From: Micromonospora sp. WMMD1155
GTDB taxonomy: Bacteria; Actinomycetota; Actinomycetes; Mycobacteriales; Micromonosporaceae
Reading direction: 5' to 3'
Length of the DNA stretch: 64,000 nt
NCBI RefSeq assembly: GCF_029581275.1
Contig: NZ_CP120742.1
Coordinates: forward strand, 5,642,501-5,706,500
Below the pieces are notes generated by a model that saw only the letters and a list, made by a program, of their open reading frames with translations, did not search any database and was not told where the DNA came from. The position numbers were made by a program, and so were the translations under genes. This document shows, one piece after another, positions 16,421 to 24,077 of this stretch; positions within the stretch are counted from its first letter, which is position 1; each line of letters starts with the position of its first letter.

Positions 16421-17419
16421 ATGACCAGGCCATCGACCGTGTCCGACCTGAGGCGCGGCGACACGGCGACCGATCCGCCGGCACCGGGGCCGGGCACCGC
16501 GCGCAAGCGTGGCCGCCAGCCCCGGCCGGGCCGGGGTGGCGTCCTCGCCGTGTTCCTGGCGCCTGCCCTGGCGCTGTTCGTGCTGCTGGTCCTCGCCCCC
16601 ATCGTGGTGGCCGGGTACGCCAGCTTCTTCAAGTGGAACGGCTTCGGCCTGCCGGAGAACTTCATCGGGTTGGACAACTACACCCGTGCCTTCGGCGACC
16701 CGACGTTCCGCGGCGACCTGTGGCGTGGCCTGGTGCTGGTGGTGCTGTCCCTGGTCGTGCAGCTGCCCGTCGCGCTGGCCCTGGCCATGCTGCTCAACCA
16801 GCCACTTCGCGGGCGGGCCGTCTATCGGCTGATCTTCTTCGCCCCGTACGTGCTCTCCGAGGTCACCACGGCCGTCCTGTTCACCCTGGTGTTCTCACCC
16901 AACCGAGGGCTGGGCGAGGGGGTCGCCCGGTGGCTGGGCGCCGACGCGGGCACCATCTTCGCCGACCCGGACACCGTGCTGTACGCCGTCTTCCTGGTGG
17001 TGTCCTGGAAGTACTTCGGCCTCTACATGATGCTCTTCCTGGCGGCGCGGCAGGGCATCCCGAAGGAGCTGCACGAGGCGGCGGTCACCGACGGCGCCAC
17101 CGGCTGGCAGGCGTTCCGACACGTCACCCTGCCACTGCTCGGCCCGACGATCCGCATCAGCATCTTCCTGTCGGTCATCGGCACCATCCAACTGTTCGAC
17201 ATGGTGTGGGTGCTCACCGGTGGTGGGCCGATCCACTCCTCGGAGACCCTCGCGGTCACGATGTACCAGTTCGGCTTCCGTCGCTTCGAGGTCGGGTACG
17301 CGAGCGCCATCAGCATCGTGATGTTCCTGCTGAGCCTCGTCTTCGCCCTGTTCTACCAACGCATCGTCCTGCGTCGTGACACGGCGGGTGCGATCACCAC
17401 CCAGGGAGGCCAGCGATGA
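16421..17419 (+). CDS. Sugar ABC transporter permease (MalF-like)
   Basis: The 332-residue membrane protein has a long basic cytoplasmic N-terminus, six predicted helices and the EAA loop (HEAAVTDGATGWQAFRHVTLPLLGPTI) that docks to the ATPase. It is the first of two permeases and overlaps the second by ATGA, so they are translated together. It follows the binding-protein gene after about 50 bases, in one operon. Confidence 0.92.
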   Translation: MTRPSTVSDLRRGDTATDPPAPGPGTARKRGRQPRPGRGGVLAVFLAPALALFVLLVLAPIVVAGYASFFKWNGFGLPENFIGLDNYTRAFGDPTFRGDLWRGLVLVVLSLVVQLPVALALAMLLNQPLRGRAVYRLIFFAPYVLSEVTTAVLFTLVFSPNRGLGEGVARWLGADAGTIFADPDTVLYAVFLVVSWKYFGLYMMLFLAARQGIPKELHEAAVTDGATGWQAFRHVTLPLLGPTIRISIFLSVIGTIQLFDMVWVLTGGGPIHSSETLAVTMYQFGFRRFEVGYASAISIVMFLLSLVFALFYQRIVLRRDTAGAITTQGGQR

Positions 17420-18252
17420 CCGCCACGGCGAGTCGCGTCCAGCGGACCCGCAGCGTCGTGCTGCACCTCGTCTGCATCGCCGTCGGCGTGCTCATCGTCG
17501 TGCCGGTGTACTTCGGTGTGCTCGGCGGTTTCAAGGACAACGGCCAGTTGTCCACCAACCCGCTGGGCTGGCCCGACCCGTGGGTGCCGAACTACTTCGA
17601 GATCCTGGGCAACGGGGTGTTCTGGCGGCAGCTCGGCAACAGTCTCCTCATCGCCGTGAGCAGCACCCTGATCGTCGTCGGCGCGGCGGCGATGGCCGCG
17701 TTCGTCTTCGCTCGTTACGCCTTCCGGGGCCGCGAGTTCCTGGTGACGTTGTTCGCGATCGGCCTGATGTTCCCGTTCGCGGTGGCCATCCTGCCGCTGT
17801 TCGTGCTGCTGCGCGGCGTCGGCCTGCTGGACAACCCGCTCGGTGTCATCCTGCCCCAGGCCGCCTTCGGGCTGCCGATCACCATCATCATCCTGCGCCA
17901 GTTCTTCCGGACCATCCCGGCCGAGGTCGAGGAGGCAGCCGTCCTCGACGGGTGCAGCGCCTTCGGCTTCTTCTGGAAGGTCCTCCTGCCGATGGCGCGC
18001 CCCGCCCTGGCCACCGTCTCGGTGCTGGCGATCGTCACCAGCTGGAACAACTTCATGCTCCCGCTGGTCGTCTTCAGCGACCAGAGTTGGTGGACCCTCC
18101 CGGTCGGGGTCCAGGCGTTCCAGGGTCAGTACGCCGACGACACCGCACGGGTGCTCGCCTATGTCGTGCTGTCCATGCTGCCGGCCCTCGGCTTCTACGC
18201 GGTCGCCGAACGCCAACTCATCGGCGGCCTGACCGGCAGCGTCAAGGGATGA
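17416..18252 (+). CDS. Sugar ABC transporter permease (MalG-like)
   Basis: The 278-residue permease has six helices and the EAA loop EEAAVLDGCSAFGFFWKVLLPMARPAL, followed by the conserved WNNFMLPLV typical of MalG-type subunits. Its ATG overlaps the stop of the MalF-like gene. Together with the binding protein it forms a CUT1 importer for plant-polysaccharide oligomers, judged by the flanking GH43 and arabinofuranosidase-like genes. Confidence 0.93.
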   Translation: MTATASRVQRTRSVVLHLVCIAVGVLIVVPVYFGVLGGFKDNGQLSTNPLGWPDPWVPNYFEILGNGVFWRQLGNSLLIAVSSTLIVVGAAAMAAFVFARYAFRGREFLVTLFAIGLMFPFAVAILPLFVLLRGVGLLDNPLGVILPQAAFGLPITIIILRQFFRTIPAEVEEAAVLDGCSAFGFFWKVLLPMARPALATVSVLAIVTSWNNFMLPLVVFSDQSWWTLPVGVQAFQGQYADDTARVLAYVVLSMLPALGFYAVAERQLIGGLTGSVKG

Positions 18253-18275
18253 CATCGCAGCACCGCGAGCAGACC

Positions 18276-18290
18276 TGAAGCTTCCGGCAC
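18276..18290 (+). promoter_or_regulatory. LacI operator candidate 3, before the LacI gene
   Basis: GAAGCTTCCGG within this stretch matches the GAAnnTTCCGG motif at 14845 and 14990 and contains the palindrome GAAGCTTC. It lies 15-25 bases upstream of the LacI GTG, suggesting autoregulation. Confidence 0.45.
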
Positions 18291-18304
18291 GACGAGGGGG
18301 GACC

Positions 18305-19321
18305 GTGGGCGCGGAGAACGGCCGAAACGTCACCATCGCCATGATCGCGCGGTTGGCGGGTGTCTCCGTACCCACGGTCTCTCGGGTCATCAACGGCCGC
18401 TCCGACGTCGCTCCCGACACCCGGGAGCGCGTCGAGGCGCTGCTCAACCGGCACGGCTACCGCCGCCGGTCACCGGCCCGGCGTACCGACGCGGCCCTCA
18501 TCGACCTGGTCTTCAACGACCTGGACAGCCCGTGGGCCGTGGAGATCATCCGCGGGGTGGAGGACGTCGGCCAGACCAGCGGCGTCGGCACCGTCGTCTC
18601 GGCCATCCACTGGCGCATCTCCTCGGCCAAACAGTGGCTCGACAACATGCGGACGCGCTCCACCGAGGGCGTCATCTTCGTGACCTCGATGGTGAACCCA
18701 CCGTTGCAGGCCGAGTTGCGCCGGCTGCACCTGCCGGTCGTCATCATCGACCCGGCCGGCGTGGACCCGCAGGAGTCACCAACCATCGGCGCCACCAACT
18801 GGGCGGGCAGCCTGAGCGCCAACCAGTACCTGATCAGCCTGGGGCACCGGCGGATCGGCTTCATCGCCGGCCCACCGCACCTGATGTGCAGCCGGGCCCG
18901 GATGGACGGCTACCGGGCCGCGCTCGGCGCCGCCGACATCCCCGTCGACGACGCGCTCATCCGACCGGGCAACTTCTACCACGAGTCCGGTTTCAGCGCG
19001 GGTACGCAGTTGCTGGCCCTGCCCGACCCACCCACCGCCATCTTCGCCTCCAGCGACCAGATGGCACTGGGCGTCTACGAGGCGGTCCGCAAACGCGGCC
19101 TACGGGTGCCCGACGATGTCAGCGTGGTCGGCTTCGACGACCTGCCGGAGCTCCGGTGGTGCTCCCCGCCGCTGACCACCGTCCGTCAACCCCTGGCCGA
19201 GATGGGCATGCTGGCCGCCCGGACCGTCCTGCGCCTCGCCGGCGGCGAGAAGACCGAGAGCCCAAGGGTCGAACTCGCCACCGAGTTGATCGTCCGCGAC
19301 AGCGCCGCGCCCCCGCGCTGA
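18305..19321 (+). CDS. LacI-family repressor of the xylan/arabinan locus
   Basis: The 338-residue protein has an N-terminal LacI helix-turn-helix (TIAMIARLAGVSVPTVSRVINGRSDVAPDTRERVEALLNRHGYRR) with hinge helix, followed by a periplasmic-binding-like effector domain (FIAGPPHLMCSRARMDGYRAAL, VSVVGFDDLPELRWCSPPLTTVRQP). It should repress the divergent GH43 and ABC genes and itself, released by a xylose- or arabinose-containing sugar. The GTG start follows GAGGGGG closely. The gene lies 52 bases after the MalG-like permease and is probably part of that operon. Confidence 0.92.
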   Translation: MGAENGRNVTIAMIARLAGVSVPTVSRVINGRSDVAPDTRERVEALLNRHGYRRRSPARRTDAALIDLVFNDLDSPWAVEIIRGVEDVGQTSGVGTVVSAIHWRISSAKQWLDNMRTRSTEGVIFVTSMVNPPLQAELRRLHLPVVIIDPAGVDPQESPTIGATNWAGSLSANQYLISLGHRRIGFIAGPPHLMCSRARMDGYRAALGAADIPVDDALIRPGNFYHESGFSAGTQLLALPDPPTAIFASSDQMALGVYEAVRKRGLRVPDDVSVVGFDDLPELRWCSPPLTTVRQPLAEMGMLAARTVLRLAGGEKTESPRVELATELIVRDSAAPPR

Positions 19322-19440
19322 CCACGCCGCGGCCCTTGAGATCCGCGATCCGCCCATGGCATTCTTGTGCGTCGATGACATGACGTGCGCGCGGGGCTGA
19401 CGACCGTCCGATGGGCAACCGGGGTCCGGTACGGATCCGG

Positions 19441-19486
19441 GGGGACGGGTGACACGAGCGGCGGACCACCGAGGTCCGCCGTCCCC
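19441..19486 (+). other. Structured leader before the arabinofuranosidase-like gene
   Basis: GGCGGACC (19460-19467) pairs with GGTCCGCC (19473-19480), and outer GGGGAC (19441-19446) can pair with GTCCCC (19481-19486). The nested stem ends 24 bases before the ATG at 19511, between the LacI terminator region and the ribosome binding site AAAGGA. It may be a terminator of the LacI transcript or a leader structure. Confidence 0.5.
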
Positions 19487-19510
19487 CCAGTCCGTAAAGG
19501 ATCCCAGCCC

Positions 19511-21574
19511 ATGCGCATCCAACAGAAGAGACGCGCGTCCCTCCTGGCGAGTCTGCTGCTCGCCGCGACCGCGCTGTCCGGCGTCGACGCCCCGACCGCC
19601 AGCGCGGCACCCGACCCGGTCGCCGTCACCGTCGACGCCCGCGCGGGCATGGCCACCGTGCCCGCCACCGCGCTGGGCGTCAACCACGCCATCTGGGACC
19701 AGAACCTCGGCACCGCCGAGACGTCGGACCTGCTCCGCGACGCCGGTGTGCAGATGATGCGCTACCCGGGCGGCTCGTACGCCGACATCTACCACTGGAA
19801 GGACCACACCGCGCCCGGCGGCTACGTCGCACCGGGGACCGACTTCGACACCTTCATGGCGGCCGTCCGGCGGGCCGGCGCGCAGCCGATGATCATCGCG
19901 AACTACGGCACCGGCACGCCTGCCGAAGCAGCCGACTGGGTGCGGTACGCGAACGTCACCAAGCGCTACGGCGCACGGTACTGGACGATCGGCAACGAGA
20001 ACTACGGCAACGGCCACTACGGGTCCGCGTGGGAGGCCGACGACCACCCGGACAAGAGCGCGACACAGTACGCGAGGCTGGTCGTCGAGTACGCCGACGC
20101 GATGAAGGCGGTCGACCCGAGCATCAAGGTCGGCGCGGTGCTGACCATGCCGGGCAACTGGCCGGACGGCATCACCGCCGGCAGTGACCCGGGTCCGTGG
20201 AACCAGACGGTGCTCTCCATCGCCGGTCCGAAGATCGATTTCGTGGACGTGCACTGGTACCCGGGTGGCTCCGCCGCCGATTCGCTGGCCCGCACCAATC
20301 ACCTGCCCGACGCGATCTACCTGCTGCGACAGCAGCTCACCCGGTACGCGGGCCCGAACGCCGACCGCATCGGCATCAGCTTCACCGAGCTGAACGTCGA
20401 CGCCGGACGGAACACGCAGCCGGCCGCGCTCTTCCTGGCCGACGCGTACAGCGCGCTCCTGGCGAACGGCATCTTCACCGCCCACTGGTGGAACGTGCAC
20501 AACGGGATCGGCGCGGTGTCGCAGGTGGCCGGGCAGACCGACTACAACGACTTCGGCATGCTCTCCAGCGGCACCTGCAGCGAGGACGGCTCGGTCTGCG
20601 AGCCGCCACTGAACACACCGTTCGCGCCGTACCACGGGCTCGCCATGATGAAGCTCTTCGCGAAGACCGGTGACCAGTTCGTCCGCGCGGGCACCGACGA
20701 GCCGCTGGTCACGGCCCACGCCGTCCGGCGGGGCAACGGCGACCTCGCGCTGCTGCTGCTCAACAAGGACCCGGACAACGACCGCCCGGTCACCATCGAC
20801 TACGCCGGGTTCACCCCGTCGGCGGTCGCACCGACGGTGTCCACCCTCACCAACGGCGCCACCGGCATCGCGACCAGCCAGTCCGGCTCCGCGACCAGCC
20901 GGACGCTGCCGGCGTACTCGTTGACCACGCTCGTGTTGCGACCGGCCGGCGCGACCGCCGGGCGGCCCTCGGCCCCGGGCCGGCCGACCGTCAGCGGCGT
21001 CACCGACCGTGCCGCGACGATCTCCTGGCCGGCGTCCACCCCGGGCGCCAGCCCGATCGCCAAGTACGAGGTGTACCGGCAGAACGGCGCGGTCAGCGAG
21101 CAGCTCGGCGAGACGCCGACCACCTCGTTCACTGTCGCCAACCTCGTGCCGGGCAGCAGGTACACGGTCAACGTGTTGGCCCGCGACATCGCCGGACGGG
21201 TCTCCTGGGCGTCACCGCCGCTCACCTTCGCCACCGGCAGCCCGACCACCAGCGCGTGCACCGTCCGCTTCACCACCGCCAACGACTGGGGCAACGGCTA
21301 CATCGGCGGCGTCGAGATCGTCAACAACGGCACCGGCCCGATCGACGGCTGGACACTCACCTGGACCTGGCCCACCGGCTGGCAGCAGGTGAGCAGCGGG
21401 TGGAGCGCCACCTGGGAACAAATCGGCACCGCCGTGCGGGTCACGCCCACCGACGACAACCGGCAGATCGCCGCCGGTGGCAGCGTGAGCGCCGGGTTCG
21501 TCGGCGCGTACAGCGGGCCGAACGTGCTGCCCACGGCGTTCACTCTCAACGGAACGGTGTGCGCCACCGGCTGA
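19511..21574 (+). CDS. Secreted clan GH-A arabinofuranosidase-like glycosidase with FN3 and CBM2 domains
   Basis: The 687-residue precursor has a Sec signal peptide (to about SASA, residue 32), a TIM-barrel catalytic domain to about residue 470 with acid/base Glu in TIGNENYG and nucleophile candidate in ISFTELNVD, a fibronectin type III module (about 485-570) and a C-terminal CBM2 (CTVRFTTANDWGNGYIGGVEIVNNG...W..TW). The GH51/GH39-like layout suggests action on arabinoxylan or related polymers; the exact family is not certain. It likely supplies oligosaccharides to the adjacent importer. Confidence 0.82.
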   Translation: MRIQQKRRASLLASLLLAATALSGVDAPTASAAPDPVAVTVDARAGMATVPATALGVNHAIWDQNLGTAETSDLLRDAGVQMMRYPGGSYADIYHWKDHTAPGGYVAPGTDFDTFMAAVRRAGAQPMIIANYGTGTPAEAADWVRYANVTKRYGARYWTIGNENYGNGHYGSAWEADDHPDKSATQYARLVVEYADAMKAVDPSIKVGAVLTMPGNWPDGITAGSDPGPWNQTVLSIAGPKIDFVDVHWYPGGSAADSLARTNHLPDAIYLLRQQLTRYAGPNADRIGISFTELNVDAGRNTQPAALFLADAYSALLANGIFTAHWWNVHNGIGAVSQVAGQTDYNDFGMLSSGTCSEDGSVCEPPLNTPFAPYHGLAMMKLFAKTGDQFVRAGTDEPLVTAHAVRRGNGDLALLLLNKDPDNDRPVTIDYAGFTPSAVAPTVSTLTNGATGIATSQSGSATSRTLPAYSLTTLVLRPAGATAGRPSAPGRPTVSGVTDRAATISWPASTPGASPIAKYEVYRQNGAVSEQLGETPTTSFTVANLVPGSRYTVNVLARDIAGRVSWASPPLTFATGSPTTSACTVRFTTANDWGNGYIGGVEIVNNGTGPIDGWTLTWTWPTGWQQVSSGWSATWEQIGTAVRVTPTDDNRQIAAGGSVSAGFVGAYSGPNVLPTAFTLNGTVCATG

Positions 21575-21699
21575 CGCGACCGTCGGGCGCACCGGCTGAC
21601 GCGTTGACCGCGCCAGCCGGTGCACCCGACCCGCGGGTCCGGTGATCGACCATGGTGGACGTTATGCTGCGGGACCGGACGGGGGAGAGGTGGTCGATC

Positions 21700-22500
21700 A
21701 TGACGCAGTCACAACCCGGGACCGGCTTGCAACCGGACAGGCCGAACGCGGCGAGGATGTTCGACTACTACCTCGGCGGCAAGGACAACTTCGCCGCCGA
21801 CCGGGCGGCAGCCGAGATGGTGTTGCAGGTGGCGCCGTGGATGCCCGAGGCTGCCCGGCAGGGCCGCGAGCTGATCTCCCGAACGGTTCGACACCTCGTC
21901 GAGGAGAAGGGCATCCGACAGATCCTGGACCTCGGGTCCGGCCTGCCGACCCAGGACAACGTCCACGAGATCGCGCACCGCATCGATCCGGACGTGCGGG
22001 TCGTCTACGTCGACAACGACCCGGTGGTCTGCGCACACGGACGCGCGCTGCTCGCCGACTCGAAGACGGTGTCGGTGGTCCAGGCCGACCTGACCGACCC
22101 GGAGCAGGTCCTCGGCCACCCGGCGATCGGCGACGCGATCGACCTCGGTAGCCCGGTCGCGGTGCTGATGATGTTCGTGCTCCACCTGGTGCCCGACGAG
22201 CAGGATCCACAGCGGATCCTCACTACCTACCGTGACGCGCTCGCCCCCGGCAGCTACCTGGCACTGTCGCACGCCGGCACCGACGTACACCCCGACCTGA
22301 TGGCCCGCATCTCGGCGATCTACGCGCGCGCGAACAGCCCATTCGTACCGCGGAGCCACGCGGACATCTCCCGCTTCTTCGGTGACTTCCTCCTCGAACC
22401 GCCGGGGTTGGTCAACATGTGGCCGCACGCCGAGCCACCGGTCACCGCGGACCCGCAGGTCGCCCGCACCGGCTACAGCGGCGTCGCCCGCAAACCGTGA
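21700..22500 (+). CDS. SAM-dependent methyltransferase, Methyltransf_19 (DUF574) family
   Basis: The 266-residue protein starts near the family's diagnostic NAARMFDYYLGGKDNFAADRAAAE, then has the SAM-binding motif IRQILDLGSGLPTQDNVHEIA, an acidic strand end VRVVYVDNDPVV and VAVLMMFVLHLVPD. This actinobacteria-rich family lacks an established substrate. The ATG at 21700 follows GGGGAGAGG at a usual distance; an upstream in-frame ATG at 21652 would add 16 unconserved residues. Confidence 0.88.
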   Translation: MTQSQPGTGLQPDRPNAARMFDYYLGGKDNFAADRAAAEMVLQVAPWMPEAARQGRELISRTVRHLVEEKGIRQILDLGSGLPTQDNVHEIAHRIDPDVRVVYVDNDPVVCAHGRALLADSKTVSVVQADLTDPEQVLGHPAIGDAIDLGSPVAVLMMFVLHLVPDEQDPQRILTTYRDALAPGSYLALSHAGTDVHPDLMARISAIYARANSPFVPRSHADISRFFGDFLLEPPGLVNMWPHAEPPVTADPQVARTGYSGVARKP

Positions 22501-22679
22501 CGCCCTTCGAAGGCGGAACGGCCGAGGGCTGACGCCGAAGGAGTGGCAGGCCGGCCTCCGGCCGTTCTCCACGCTTTCAGCTCGCTTTGGAGCTGATAAC
22601 ACAGACGAGTCATCCGACGGTCGAACCGCCGGCGAGCCGAGCGGTACCGCTCTTGGGCCGCGCCCGGCGCGGCGTACGG

Positions 22680-22798
22680 GGCTCCGCGCCCGGTTTTGGC
22701 GTCGGGCTCCGCGCCCGGTTTTGGCGTCGGGCTCTGCGCCCGGTTTCGCGTCGGGCTCTGCGCTCGGTTTCGCGTGGGGCTCCGCGTGCGGTTTTCGC
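22680..22798. repeat. Five tandem 24-25-bp repeats
   Basis: Units start at 22680, 22705, 22730, 22754 and 22778 and share GGCTCYGCGCYCGGTTT. The first two are identical. The array runs straight into a perfect inverted repeat. The stretch 22501-23030 contains no gene that looks real; short open frames across it come from the repeats. A TACGCT box near 22933 may belong to a promoter reading toward 23031. Confidence 0.75.
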
Positions 22799-22849
22799 GA
22801 GATCTTGGACAGTTTCCGTTCGCGCGTAACGGAAACTGTCCAAGATCTC
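22799..22849. repeat. Perfect 22-bp inverted repeat with AGATCT ends
   Basis: Arms 22799-22820 and 22828-22849 are exact reverse complements around the loop CGCGCGT. Each arm starts GAGATCTTGGACAGTTTCC. Both flanking genes read rightward, and the repeat lies about 300 bases past one and 180 before the next, so it does not look like a simple terminator. It is probably an interspersed palindromic element. Confidence 0.85.
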
Positions 22850-23030
22850 TGCGGATCTGCGATGGGGTGCTGCGATCAGTTGGTTGGAGCACGACAGCGC
22901 GCGCCGGTGGTGACACTCCGCTGTGGAGGTGACTACGCTCGGAAGGCGTTTCACCGGCGCGAGCCGCGCTGGTGACGCAGGCCGCGCCGGTGGTGGCGCG
23001 AGTAGTCGATCCTCCGGTTGGGAGCGTTGA

Positions 23031-23831
23031 ATGGCTGACCTGCCCCACCCCCTCGCTGCGTTCATCGTGGGTGAGATCCGCCGCGCCCGAGGGGCCGCCG
23101 GGATGACCCAGGAGTCCTTCGGGAGGGGCGCGGGTTTCAGCGCCTCCCATGTCAGCGCCGTGGAGAGCGAGACCCGGGCACTGACGATGGACTTCATCAA
23201 GGGCGCAGACCGCGCATTCAAGAACGGCGGCCTCTTCGAGCGCATGGTCGCGAAGCTGGGGGTGCCCTCCTGGTTCCTGCCGTGGTTGGATGCCGAACGC
23301 GTCGCGACCCAGCTCCGGTCGTGGCAGCCGTCCCTGGTCCCCGGCCTGCTTCAGACCGAGCACTACGCCCGAGCGGTGATTCGCTGCGACGACACGCTCA
23401 GCGATGAAGAGGTCGACAAAGGGCTTGCGGCTCGGCTCGATCGACAGTTGATTCTCACCCAGCCCAAGGCGCCGCAATTCGTTGCGGTCATCGGGGAGGA
23501 GGTGCTGCGACGGGCGGGTGAGGACTTTCGGGCAATCATGGTCGGCCAGATCACGCATTTGTTGGCCATGATTGAACGACCGAACATCAGCATCCACATC
23601 ATTCCGGTCGACGTGAGCATGCATGCCGGGCTGACGGGTCCGTTCATCCTGGCTCGGGCTGCGGACGGCAAATGGGTCGGTCAGTTGGAGAACCAGCTCG
23701 GCGGGGCGGTCATCGACAACGACGATGACGTGGCTACGCTTCTGTCGAAGTGGGAGACCGTTCGCAACGAGGCCCTGCCTCGGCGGCAGTCAACTGACCT
23801 GATGAAGGAAGTGGTGACGGCATGGACCTGA
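23031..23831 (+). CDS. XRE-family regulator with DUF5753 domain
   Basis: The 266-residue protein has an N-terminal helix-turn-helix (VGEIRRARGAAGMTQESFGRGAGFSASHVSAVESETRAL) and a C-terminal DUF5753 region (PSLVPGLLQTEHYARAVI, LILTQPKAPQFVAVIGEEVLRR, NISIHIIPVDVSMHAG). This architecture is common in mycelial actinomycetes, often paired with a DUF397 gene, and includes developmental regulators of the WhiJ type. It overlaps the DUF397 gene by ten bases. Targets are unknown. Confidence 0.92.
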   Translation: MADLPHPLAAFIVGEIRRARGAAGMTQESFGRGAGFSASHVSAVESETRALTMDFIKGADRAFKNGGLFERMVAKLGVPSWFLPWLDAERVATQLRSWQPSLVPGLLQTEHYARAVIRCDDTLSDEEVDKGLAARLDRQLILTQPKAPQFVAVIGEEVLRRAGEDFRAIMVGQITHLLAMIERPNISIHIIPVDVSMHAGLTGPFILARAADGKWVGQLENQLGGAVIDNDDDVATLLSKWETVRNEALPRRQSTDLMKEVVTAWT

Positions 23832-24013
23832 TCGACGCGGTGTGGCGCAAGTCCACCCGCAGCGGCTCCAGCGGTGGCGACTGCGTCGAGGTCGCGGACA
23901 ACCTCCCCGGCGTCGTCGGCGTGCGGGACTCGAAGGATCCGCAGGGGCCGGCGTTGGTCTTCGGGCCGGTGGCCTGGCGGGCGTTCGTCGCCGAGGTTCC
24001 CCGGCGGTCGTAG
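23822..24013 (+). CDS. DUF397 small protein
   Basis: The 63-residue protein MDLIDAVWRKSTRSGSSGGDCVEVAD...VGVRDSKDPQGPALVFGPVAWRAFV matches DUF397, whose core is WRKSSRS...CVEVA...VRDSK.P.GP.L.....W..F. These proteins accompany XRE/DUF5753 regulators and are thought to modulate them, in a manner compared with toxin-antitoxin pairs. The ATG overlaps the end of the XRE gene, so translation is coupled. Confidence 0.92.
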   Translation: MDLIDAVWRKSTRSGSSGGDCVEVADNLPGVVGVRDSKDPQGPALVFGPVAWRAFVAEVPRRS

Positions 24014-24025
24014 TCACCAGAACGC

Positions 24026-24062
24026 CGAAGCGCCCGCCCCACACCTGGGGACGGGCGCTTCG
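24026..24062. terminator. Bidirectional terminator between DUF397 and M14 genes
   Basis: A long stem, CGAAGCGCCCG with CGGGCGCTTCG plus an inner CCCC/GGGG part, lies 13 bases past the DUF397 stop and 16 before the stop of the convergent carboxypeptidase gene. Confidence 0.88.
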
Positions 24063-24077
24063 CCGTGCGGAGCTACG

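Noticed and set aside
15073..18252. Looked for the missing ATPase subunit of the two CUT1 importers.
   Set aside because: None is present in either operon; actinomycete CUT1 systems commonly use a shared MsiK-type ATPase, so this is not an anomaly.
22680..22801. Considered as a CRISPR array.
   Set aside because: The repeats are directly adjacent without unique spacers and differ in length.
22560..22980. Several open frames on both strands across the repeat region.
   Set aside because: They are produced by GC-rich tandem repeats and the palindrome, with repetitive Ala/Arg/Gly translations and no ribosome binding sites.
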